Assembly: GCF_013373865.1 (NCBI RefSeq)
Contig: NC_050472.1
Span: 10,919,413 to 10,983,412 of the forward strand
From: Monomorium pharaonis
Lineage: Eukaryota > Arthropoda > Insecta > Hymenoptera > Formicidae
DNA: 64,000 nt
Reading direction: 5' to 3'
The position numbers and the translations under genes were made by a program. Every line of letters starts with the position of its first letter. Positions within the stretch are counted from its first letter, which is position 1. A model generated the notes under the pieces. The model did not search any database, was not told where the DNA came from, and saw only the letters and a list, made by a program, of their open reading frames with translations. Of this stretch, positions 48,485 through 58,760 are shown piece after piece.

Positions 48485-50963
48485 ACACAGGCACACAAAA
48501 AAAAGTGGTTGGTCCGGCGGACTAGACTAATCAATCCTTATGTATTTCGACCCGCTGAATCCGAATCTGAAGTCAGAATTGCAAAGTTAGCTCGCATTTT
48601 CTAACCTCAAAAAAAAATTTTTTTTTAATGTTGGTCCGGCGGACCAGACTAGTCTATTCTTATGTATTTCGACCCGCTGAATCCGAATCCAATGTCAGAA
48701 TTGCAAAGTTAGCTCGCATTTCCTAACCTCAAAACAAAATTTTTTTTTTAATGTTGGTCCGGCGAACCAGACTAGTCTATCCTTATGTATTTTGGCCCGC
48801 TGAATCCAAATCCAAAGTCAGAATTGCTGAAATGACTCATTTTTTCTTAACCTCAAAAAAAAATTTTTTTTTAACGTTAGTCCGGCATTATGCTACGCCA
48901 ATGTTTCGAGTTTAACGAAACCTATATATATATATCAGCATCCGACGAAACAAACGATGAAGTCATGGATACAAGTATTACTTCTGAACTCAATCGAATA
49001 GAGATTGATGGAAGTTCGGAAGAATCTGAGATTGAAACTGAGAGCGAGACTAAAAATTTAAGTAAATCAACTGATGGTGATGACTATGTTCCGTATAATA
49101 TATCAAAAAAAACCAGGAAAAATAACACAAGAGAAGGTGAACGATCTTGTTCGAGATTTGGGTTTGCCCAAAGATGGAGCAGAGTTTTTGGCGTCCTGGT
49201 TGAAACACAATGTTAAGGAGGCGAAAAATGTGAAAACCTCCTATTATCGTGACAGAGAAAGAGAATATCGGCAATATTTCTTTGCAGATGAGGAACATTC
49301 ATTAGTCTATTGTCACGATGTTATCGGATTAATGAACAAACTGAAACCTGGATGTTACAAGTCTGATGAGTGGAGACTATTTATCGATTCTTCTAAGAGA
49401 AGCTTGAAAGCAGTGTTGCTGCACAATACTAATGTATATGCCTCCATTCCTGTAGCGCACTCGGTAGTGATAAAAGAAGAGTACACAAACTTGAAAACAG
49501 TTCTTGAAAAAATTAAATACACAGAACATAGGTGGCAAATTTGTGGGGATCTAAAAATTCTCACCATATTATTGGGTCAACAATCAGGTTACACAAAAAA
49601 TCCATGCTTTCTATGTGAATGGGATAGTAGAGATCGAACAAACCATTACATTAGAAAAGAATGGCCGACAAGAACGTCTCTGCAACCTGGGTCTAAAAAT
49701 ATCATAAATGAACCGTTAGTTGAGCCTTCAAAAGTTCTTCTTCCACCTCTTCATATCAAATTAGGACTCATGAAACAATGGGTGAAAGCTCTGAATAAAA
49801 ATGGTGAATGCTACCAGTATTTACAAGAAAAATTTCCCAACATCTCTGATGCAAAATTGCGAGAAGGAATTTTTGATGGACCTCAAATACGTAAAATGTT
49901 GAGAGACGACAATTTTGTTACCAAAATGAATGAAGATGAGAGAGCAGCATGGCTGAGTTTCAAAGGTGTCACAGAAAATTTTTTAGGAAACCACAAAAGT
50001 CAAGATTACAGACAAAAGGTGGCGGAAATGATGGAGAACTATAAAAAACTAGGTTGCCTAATGAATCTTAAGTTGCATTTCTTAGATTCTCATATCGACT
50101 ACTTCCCAGAAAATCTAGGTGATTATAGTGAAGAACAGGGAGAAAGATTTCATCAGGACATCAAGGAGATGGAGTTTCGATATCAAGGCAAATGGGATGT
50201 GAATATGATGGCTGATTTCTGCTGGACGCTCAAACGTGATGTCTCTGTGAAAGGGAAGAAACGTAAGAGAAAGCCATTGCACAGAACCTTCCAGAATAAA
50301 AGAGTTAGATATAATAGAAAAAGGGAGTGAATTTTCTACGCTATTTATTCACAGAAGCTCAAACTTGTCATACGTATGGAATTTTCCCCGGATAATGTGG
50401 TTACGCAAGCCTGCACGCTCCGGATTATACATTTGTGACCTAAACTGGTTTTATAAGATGTTTTTTTGAGGTTAGGAAAAAATGAGCCAATTTAGCAATT
50501 CTGACCTTGAATTTGGATTCAGCGGGTCAAAATACATAAAAATAGATTAGTCTGGTCTGTCGGACCAACGTTAAAAAAAAAATTTTTTTTGAGGTTAGGA
50601 AAAAATGAGCCAATTTAGCAATTCTGACCTTGAATTTGGATTCAGCGGGTCAAAATACATAAAAATAGATTAGTCTGGTCCGCCGGACTAACGTTAAAAA
50701 AAAATTTTTTTTTTGAGGTTAGGAAAAAATGAGTCATTTCAGCAATTCTGACCTTGGATTTGGATTCAGCGGGTCAAAATACATAAGGATAGACTAGTCT
50801 GGTTTGCCGGACCAACATTTAAAAAAAATTTTTTTTTGAGGTTAGAAAATGCGAGATAACTTTGCAATTCTGACTTCAGATTCGGATTCAGCGGGTCGAA
50901 ATACATAAGGATTGACTAGTCTAGTCCGTCGGACCAACCACTTTTTTTTTTGTGTGCCTGTGT
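48485..50963 (+). mobile_element. DNA transposon with arrayed subterminal repeats
   Basis: 2,479 bp bounded by inverted ends ACACAGGCACACAAAA (48485 onward; mirrored at 50948-50963). Behind each end come tandem units of about 120 bp containing TTGGTCCGGCGGAC.AGACTA, TTTCGACCCGCTGAATCC and CCTCAAAAAAAAATTTTTTTT: three and a fraction on the left (48510-48880) and four, inverted, on the right (50460-50945). They enclose one gene. No target duplication was visible. The superfamily is uncertain; the long structured ends and single-ORF protein would fit Sola-like elements, but this is tentative. Confidence 0.8.
48890..50330 (+). pseudogene. Transposase with a single frameshift, widespread invertebrate family
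   Basis: From ATG 48890 the frame encodes an acidic Ser/Glu-rich leader, then shifts at an A8 run (49105-49112), where the main frame would need A7. The main part (to TGA at 50330) has blocks I know from multi-copy arthropod and cnidarian proteins: FIDSSKRSLKAVLLHN, PVAHSV, HRWQICGDLK, GYTKNPCFLCEWDSRDR, LPPLHIKLGLMKQWVKAL, KLHFLDSHIDYFPENLG and E.GERFHQDI. The tail is basic, with likely nuclear-localisation signals. Acidic and His residues in the last blocks may be catalytic. Apart from the homopolymer shift, which could also be a sequencing error, the gene is intact. Confidence 0.75.
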
Positions 50964-51108
50964 TAGCTAATTACTATTTTCCCGGCTCCTCCTCTTCCTC
51001 CCCTACTCTTCCCAACGTACCTTCTCTCACTACCACCCCTCTCGCAATTATTCTCTGCTTCTTAACCACCTTACTCACTCACTCTTTCATACGCTACACA
51101 CACACCTG

Positions 51109-52399
51109 TCACTCTCTACGACACCGGAAACGGAAGTCCTAAATGTATTATCAATACATTAACATTAATAAGAAATAAATACAGATTACACACAATCTAT
51201 ATAAACCTTTTATTAAAATATCAAACTAATGCTATTTTCTATTTTTTAAGTTATATTTATTTTTAATATACGGCACAATTCTGATTATAACTATAATAAA
51301 AGTATATTACTTACGCGGTTCGTCCCAATCTGCCATTGGGTCTGGGTGTGACGAGATATCATTACTTTTGGTGCCGGCATCATCGCCGTCGCTGCTGGCG
51401 GCATCATCGCTGTCGCTGCTGCCGGCATCATCGCCGTCGCTTCTGGCGGCATTATCGCCGTCGCCGCTGCCGGCATCGCCGTCGTCGTTGCTGCCGACAT
51501 CATCACCGTCGCTGCTGCCGGCATCATCGTCGTCACTGGTGCCGGCATCATCGCCGTCGCTGTTGGCGGCATCATCGTCGTCGCCGCTGCCGACATCGCC
51601 GTCGTCACTGCCGGCATCATCGCCGTCGCTGCCGGCATCGCCGTCGTCACTGCCGGCATCATCGCCGTCGCTGCCGCCGGCGTCGTCATCACTGGTGCCG
51701 GCATCATCGCCGTCGCTGCTGGCGGCATCATCGTCGTCGCCGCTGCCGGCACCGCCGTCGCCACTGCTGGCATCATTGCCGTCGCTGCTGGCGGCATCAT
51801 CGTCGTCGCCGCTGGCGGCATCATCGTCGTCGCCGCTGCCGGCATCGCCGTTGCCACTGCCGGCATCGCCGTCGCCACTGCCGGCATCGCCGTCGCCACT
51901 GCCGGCATCATTGCCGTCGCTGCTGACGGCATCATCGTCGTCGCCGCTGGCGGCATCATCGTCGTCGCCGCTGCCGGCATCGCCGTCGCCACTGCCGGCA
52001 TCGCCGTCGCCACTGCCGGCATCGCCGTCGCCACCGCCGGCGTTATCGTCACTGGTGCCGGCATCATCGCCGTCGCTGCTGCCGGCGTCGTCTCCGTCGC
52101 TCGCGGCAACGATGCCGATGTCGTCTTTGTCATTGCCGGCGTCGTCTTCGCCCTTGCCGACGTCGTCTTCGCCCTTGCCGGCGTCATCTTCGTCGTTGCC
52201 GGCGTCGTCTTCGTCGTTGCCGGCGTCGTCTTCGGTATCTTACACGTATTGCACGATTTACGCGTGCTGTTTAAACTTTGTTCGCTTCTCGCTGTAACAA
52301 AAATATTAATTAATATAAAATAGACAACTAACTTTATTCTATTATCATAAATGCCTATGATTTTTACTTACGCCTGTTTGTTGTGGCACGCTTATCCAT
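51109..52399 (-). CDS. Three-exon gene model around a coding minisatellite
   Basis: Minus-strand exons are 52399-52372 (ATG, nine codons plus one base, donor GTAAGT), 52291-51315 (acceptor TTTTTGTTACAG, donor GTAAGT) and 51138-51109 (acceptor ACATTTAG, stop TGA). The phases match and give 344 codons plus stop. The product is a short unique N-terminus (MDKRATTNR), a Lys/Thr-rich part and about 40 seven-residue repeats of the AVATAMP/AAATTMM type. A second frame over the same repeats reads as Gly/Ser/Asp/Ala-rich acidic sequence (DDAG, GSGDGDA) and ends near the donor as SHPDPMADWDEP, but a TAA separates it from the acceptor. Which frame is used is open. No known domain. Confidence 0.4.
51369..52236. 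repeat. 21-bp GC-rich minisatellite
   Basis: About 870 bp of 21-bp units such as GGCATCGCCGTCGCCACTGCC and GGCATCATCGTCGTCGCCGCT (plus strand), organised in alternating blocks and higher-order repeats. Unit lengths are multiples of three, so several frames on both strands remain open throughout. The plus-strand ORF of about 309 codons is regarded as a by-product. Confidence 0.9.
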
Positions 52400-52740
52400 T
52401 ATGGTTGTGGTCACGCCATCGTCACGTCCCCGCACTCGACCAAGCCGCGTGGAAATTGCGAGAAACTGCGTGGAACGGTGGAAGTGGAAACACGTGCGAG
52501 AACTCTCGGAACACTTCGGGGGGGCTCGGGGCACCTCGCTCCACCGTGTTCGTGCCTCGGGTCTCGGCCGAGTCGGCCCGGCTCGACTGCTCTCGCCGCG
52601 TCTATCTCTACTCGATAATTAGAAGGAGATAGACATCCGTCTCTTTTTCTCCAAAGCTGCCAAGAAAGTGCGTTCAGCGGCCGGTCCGTTGACGCTTGAC
52701 GAAAGATGCCTATGCTCCCCCTTCTCCCGCTCGACCCCGT
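52400..52740 (-). promoter_or_regulatory. GC-rich upstream region / 5' UTR of the minus-strand gene model
   Basis: A compact CpG-rich segment immediately upstream of the proposed start at 52399, in AT-rich surroundings. It would hold the promoter and 5' UTR of the gene model. No TATA box was identified. ORFs in it are short and unsupported. Confidence 0.35.
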
Positions 52741-52774
52741 TCATCTTAATCGTCGCGATCGCCAAGCAGATTAA

Positions 52775-53930
52775 TTGATTGATATTATTGATTATATTAT
52801 TTATTATTATTTATGATTTTATTTTTTAGAGAGAGAGAGTAATAATGTTATTTATTGTCTTATTTAAATTATAATAAATTAATTATAATAAAATTACTTA
52901 TGATAAAAATGTAAATTTAATAATAATAAAAATTTGTAATTAATTATTTACTACACAAATAAAAATAAAAAGAGCTGACGAGTTAGCAAAAGATCTTCAT
53001 ATCCAAATTCTTTATTTCATAGTTATAGACGTTTCGTTATTCGATCATCCTTGACATATAGTTTTCTACAGATGTACGGTAAACATCAAATAAATACGCT
53101 AACATGTCAAATAAAAGAAAAATTAAAATCTTATTGGTGGTAACCGTAACATTAATTATTAAATCTTGATTACATTGCAACTTTTTAAAAAATAGTCTGT
53201 AATTATAAATACATACATTAATTCGTAAAATATGTAAAATTAATGTAATGTAATCATGTCATTCTTAAAATTAAGTACAAAATAAATTAAATAAGAGAAA
53301 TATAAAAGTAGTTTGCAATTTAACAAAATAAGAAAATATTAAAAATACATATATAATAACAAGACTCGTCTTCGACAAACTCATATCCGATATTTTCTTT
53401 GTTAAATAGCGAATTATTTTTATATTTCTCTTGTTTAATTTATTTTGTAATTAATTTCAAGAATATGAACACGTTATATTAATTTTATACATTTCATAAA
53501 TTTGTGTGTGCATTTATTATTAATCACCGTTGATATTTAAAAAAATAGAATAAATCAGATGTTGCAATTGCGATGAGATTTTAACTTTTTTTTTTTTTCA
53601 ACACGTTGGCGTATTTATTTGACATTTATCGTATATCTGTAGAAAACTATACATCAAGGACGATCAAATAACGAAACGTCTATTAACTATGGAATAAAAA
53701 ATTTGGATTGAAGATCTTTTGCTAACTCGTCAGCTCTTTTTATTTTTATTTGTGTAGTAAATAATTAATTACAAATTTTTATTATTATTAAATTTACATT
53801 TTTATCATAAGTAATTTTATTATAATTAATTTATTATAATTTAAATAAGACAATAAATATCATTAATACTCTAAAAAATAAAATCATAAATAATAATAAA
53901 TAATATGATCAATAATATCAATGAATCTGT
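52775..53930. repeat. 1.15-kb imperfect palindrome
   Basis: The left half (from TTAATTGATTGATATTATTGATTATATTATT) mirrors the right half (ending AATAATATGATCAATAATATCAATGAA), with the centre at about 53360. The outer ~340 bp of each arm match closely, including GAGCTGACGAGTTAGCAAAAGATCTTC and its inverse. The inner parts match more loosely around AATAAATTAAA(T/C)AAGAGAAATATAAAA. It is non-coding; the likely origin is a foldback/MITE-type element or an inverted duplication. Confidence 0.75.
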
Positions 53931-54886
53931 CTGTCTATCGTTTTCTATGTATCGTCTTTCTATTCTTTCTTTCTATTCCTCTTTCTATTTCTCTTTTTCT
54001 TTTATTTGTCTTTTTTCTATCTATTCTTTATACCTGTCCTGTCTTACCCACATTCTTTAGAAATGTAAAAATGTGTTTTCTTTAACATTATTACAATGTT
54101 AAAGAGGAAATTTTTACATTTTGCATTGACGGAAGAAACTACCACCTTCTTGCGGTTTCTGCTGAGCAACAATATGTACATAATCCATTCATAAAAATAA
54201 AATATGTTAGAACTGTTATTACAAAAATAATTTTTTTTGCTTTAATTTTACTATATTTGTTATTAGCAGGTTAAAAAAGTATATGTAAAATAATAATTTT
54301 TACGAAATAAACATTTAATTTAATTTTTAATATTTTACTTTTCTTATATTAACAACAAGTAATTGTTTATAATTAATAACGGAATTTATTTGAGAAAAGC
54401 GTAGGTATATGTTGGCCAAGAGTGGATTAATTTATCATTTACGCTCCTTGTGTAATTGAGGTTTCTTAAATTACTTTTGTTATTATTGTATTTCATATTT
54501 TATTTATATATCATTGTATATAATTATAAATATTTTATTTTATGTATTCTATACATTTTTTTATTTTACAAAAATATTTATTATATTTAATTATTCAATC
54601 CGAGAGAAAAGAGATATGTGTGAGCGGCGAGATAGAAACAAACACGCCGGCCTAGCATGAATCTCGTACACAGCCGGGCCGGCTGACCCGGCGTCGCTGG
54701 GGGGGGGGGGGGGGGAAGCGGAGGAAGCGCTGTAGCTGCTATAAGTTGCGGCAAAATTAGTGGAATGTCTATAGACGAAAAACATCGATTTTTTTCGGAA
54801 TAATTCCCTGTGTTGGACTTTCGTCTTTTAGGCACGGAGAATAAACACACGGATTGATTTATGGAAATAATAAACTCTTTATTCTA

Positions 54887-54889
<3 letters not shown>
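53931..54889. other. AT-rich non-coding DNA with a G-tract
   Basis: Contains a small hairpin at about 54057-54119 and an uninterrupted G-run at about 54699-54715 within a GC-rich patch (54650-54735). No gene recognised. Confidence 0.5.

Positions 54890-54963
<74 letters not shown>
54890..54963. repeat. (GA)n microsatellite
   Basis: A pure run of about 37 GA dinucleotides. Confidence 0.97.
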
Positions 54964-54965
<2 letters not shown>

Positions 54966-55343
54966 TCAGCCTCTATTGGACCCGATATATGACGATACAC
55001 CGATTAAAATCTTTAATTGTTTATTATACTGTATCTTAATTAGCATACATGATATCTTAATTAGCATACATGACTGTATCTTAATTAGCATGCATTCTAT
55101 GATACGGTATTCGTATTGCGCATGAATAGCAATTAAAGCAGTATAGTGTTCATGTACTCATTATATTTGTGGTGAATTCCGACCTTCAAGTTTCGATCAT
55201 TTTCAAAAATTTTGTATTTTTATATATGTTTTATAATGTGTGTTCCGCAAATGAAATCAATTAGTTATAATGTATACATGTAAAGTGACCTATATTATCA
55301 TCGCAACATGAACATTTTGTAATCATTTTTCATATTCTTTTTG
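54964..55343. other. AT-rich non-coding DNA
   Basis: A TATCTTAATTAGCATACATGA motif is repeated three times at about 55032-55096. Otherwise nothing is recognised. Confidence 0.5.
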
Positions 55344-56948
55344 TATGAGCTACAAAAATATAACAAGATTTATTTCTATTTTGCGGTTTGATATTTGTCA
55401 CAATTATTAAAGAATGCTAATGAAACTGATTATGCTTATGATACACATAATAAAGAATTTAATATACACAGTTTTGTGATAAAATTATGTACATAATATG
55501 TCTTAATTAACTGTGTCTTGTAGACATTTCATATTAAACATTAAATTGGAGAAAGAAAGTTTATGTATGGTGGAAATTTAGTGGAAAAATGTAACAAAAA
55601 AAATTAACATTAAAAACATATTCAAGAAATAAAATTAATTTCTACCTGTGCATACATATGCCGTATCAAAAAATGAATGTAAATTAAGCTACAGTATAAA
55701 CAATAAACATTTTTTTATTAATGACGTAATATATATACGTATATATATAAAATATTAAATATATGCGTGATAACTAAATGGCATATATAAACTTCTAGCA
55801 TGAATTTTAAAAGCGTATCGGTCTCTTAAAATAATCACAGTAAGAGTGAGTGAGATGAAAGTAACAGCAAGCAAGGAAGACTCGAGCCGATTCTCGGTCC
55901 TCGAGCCTATTGCATGTTGTTATTCTCATTTCGCTCTCTCTCTTATTGGTCTCTCTCTCTCTCTTATTGGTCTCTCTCTCTCTCACTTCTACTTACGTCG
56001 CCCAGTATACTCCTCGACCGCAGCTCTCGTCAGCTGACAACGCTCTTTTCCAAAATCAATATATTGATCGACTATTGAACAGCTGAGCCGCGGTCGAGAA
56101 GTATACCGGGCGACGCACGTAACATCACTACTACAGCTTAATTTACATTCATTCTTTGATACAGATATGTATGCACAGAAGATGTATGCATAGAAATTAA
56201 TTTTACATCCTGAATATGTCTTTAATGTTTATTTTCCTTGTTACATTTTTTCAATTTAATTTCCCCATCATACAAAAACTTCCTTTCTCCGATTTAATAT
56301 TTATTATAAGATATGCAAACCACAGTTAATTACGACATCCCGATCAAAAATTTTTCATGAAAAATATATAAAAATCTGTAGAATTATGTATCAAAAATGT
56401 CCATGCAAAATTTTATATTGTATATTTTTATATAATTTTACATAATTTTATATACTTTTATATAATTCTGATATAATTCTATAAATTTATACATACTTTT
56501 ACATGAAACATTTTTTATTGAGAAAAAATTATTCATATGTAATTATATATAATTAAATATAATTATGTATAATTATATGTAATTATATATAATTGTAAAT
56601 AAGCTATTTTTTTCTGGCAAAAATTTTTTTATACAAGAGTATGTATAAATCTATAAAATTATATCAAAATTATATAAAATTACATAAAAATATGTAAAAT
56701 TACATAAAAATATACAATGTAAAATTTTGCATGGACATTTTTGATACATAATTCTACAGATTTTTATATACTTTTACATGAAAAATTTTTGGGATATAAT
56801 GTATATAATTATCACAAAATTGTATACATTGAATCCTTCATTATGTAATTATTATGTATAATCAATTTTAAATGCATTTTTTAATGTACCAATTAATATC
56901 AAAACCCAAAATAAAACTAAATCTTGATATATTTTTGTAGCTCATACT
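55344..56948. repeat. Composite palindrome with two nested inverted-repeat insertions
   Basis: The outer arms begin TATGAGCTACAAAAATATA (55344) and end with its mirror (about 56948). They continue inward through GGAGAAAG(A/G)AAGTTT.TGTATG and AAATGAATGTAAATTAAGCT to about 55700 and 56130. The right arm is interrupted by a second palindrome at about 56340-56790 (ATTTTTCATG...; TCTGTAGAATTATGTATC with its inverse). The middle holds a third, at about 55985-56125 (ACGTCGCCCAGTATACT with its inverse). All are non-coding. Confidence 0.7.
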
Positions 56949-57676
56949 TTAAAAATAAATATACTTCTGCATGTTGTCTGCATAGTGAAATTTAAAGAAA
57001 AAATGACAGCATATATTCTTAAAGATGCGTCATCATACAACATGAATGTTATCAGCAAAAGAGGTCATCTGATGCTGTAGAAATTGTGCTATAGAAACTA
57101 TATGCTGCTTATTTTCTCAAAAGCAGAATGTAATTAATTAATTATGGTTTGTTATTTATTGGTACTATCAAAAAAGTATTAAAAATTGATCATGCGTGGT
57201 ATACATAAAGAAAAATGCAATATACATAGGATTGTGATAATTATGCATATTTTATAATTAATTGTGGTTTGTATATATACTCAATCCCAAAAAAGCGGTA
57301 CACTCAAAATATCAGAAAAATTTAGGTCATATTCAAATCTTTGTATCTTCGCGAAAAATGGTCGTAGAAATTCCATACAAACCGAAAAGCATTTGAAAGC
57401 TCTAGTTTTTGGATCTTTTAATTAAAAACTTTGAGTTTTGCGACATGACCACTTTTATTTAAAACAGCACAAAAGAAAAATGAAGAAGAAAAATCGTACT
57501 TCGCGAACGGTTACGCGTCGCGCCGCAACATGCGCAATAAGACAATGCAACAGCGCGAGGCACGAGACGTGCCAGTCCGTGTTATACGTTCACAGTGTCG
57601 TTGATCGACAGCACAATTAGTGCCAGTGAAGTGTTATAAAAATATTGATACATTTCGTGTGTATTGTGTCCACATA
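56949..57676. promoter_or_regulatory. Upstream region of the Mutator-like gene
   Basis: 57288-57440 holds AAAAAAGCGGTACACTCAAAAT and similar sequence that resembles the end region of some DNA transposon but was not assigned. TATAAAAA at 57635-57642 lies 42 bp before the proposed start codon and is a plausible TATA box. Confidence 0.35.
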
Positions 57677-57768
57677 ATGGGACAAAAACGTGATGCCAAA
57701 GCATTGTTTCCCTCTCGGCACAGACTCTCTAAAAGGAGAGGATGGATTAAAAGGTTAGTATCTTCTCT

Positions 57769-57781
57769 CCCTCTCCCCCCC

Positions 57782-57818
<37 letters not shown>

Positions 57819-57917
57819 CTCTTTCTCTCACACACACACACACACATCAGAGATCGAAGTATTAAATGAATATGATGCTGGTAGCAAATATGTTACATGC
57901 ATTTATAATTATTGCAC

Positions 57918-57975
<58 letters not shown>
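57769..57975. repeat. (CT)n and (CA)n microsatellites in the intron
   Basis: CT-rich run at 57769-57828, CA run at 57828-57845 and a long pure CA run at about 57917-57975, all within the proposed intron 57754-59213. Confidence 0.93.
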
Positions 57976-57977
<2 letters not shown>

Positions 57978-58189
57978 ATGTCCATAAGTCTGGGAATATT
58001 TGCAATACGCTTTTCACGAAAAAATAAATACCTCAAAGTAAAAAATGGTTTATAAAATCGTATTCAAAAGTCGTATTAGCCATCAATTTTTAATTACATT
58101 TTAATGTTAAGAAAGCAACAAATTATTGCTGTTTTAAGTATATTATAAAATTGAAAAATGATAAAGGATTTCGCACAATTTTTATGAGA

Positions 58190-58409
58190 ATAACATTTTC
58201 AGTAAACTTCCTTGATTTTTTTTATCTTGTACATCTTGCATCTCTGATAAAAATTCTCAATTCACAAAATTCATTTCTGTCTAGTTTCTGAATAAAAAAT
58301 ATTTAAAAATTTCTCATTTCGTACGTTTGCTCACAGGAGTTTGCAGTAGTGTGCCTGCTCACATATGTATATCGGTGTGTATGAATGTCCATGGATGCTG
58401 CGCACGTGC

Positions 58410-58440
<31 letters not shown>

Positions 58441-58760
58441 TGTGTGATTTTAATATGTGTATTCCAGTAATAATACGGAATAACAAATCGTGAGGTCTTT
58501 ATGTCTGCTGACACACGCAGACATCCACGGACATTCATACATACCGATATACATATGAACAGGCACACAAGTACAAACTCCCGTAAACAAACGATGGATT
58601 TCATGAAACAGATTCTTAAATATTTTTAATTCAAAAAATAGATATAGAAACGTGTTGTAAATTGAGATTTTTTATCAGAAATACAAGAACTGCAACATCT
58701 AAAAAATTGTAGCAAATTGACTGAAAACGTTTTTTTTATAATAATCGGGTGGGATCCTTA
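58190..58760. repeat. Imperfect palindrome in the intron
   Basis: CGTTTGCTCACAGGAGTTTGC...ATGAATGTCCATGGATG (58325-58397) is mirrored at about 58524-58592. Weaker matches extend outward through TCTGATAAAAA.TCTCAATT to ACATTTTCAGT. The loop holds a CG/TG run (58404-58446). It is non-coding. Confidence 0.65.

Noticed and set aside
51368..52297. Plus-strand Ser/Pro/Ala-rich ORF of about 309 codons
   Set aside because: By-product of the 21-bp repeat; splice signals and the GC-rich upstream region support the minus strand.
54587..54850. Minus-strand ORF with a poly-Pro run
   Set aside because: The Pro run is the G-homopolymer at 54699-54715 and the rest shows no coding character.
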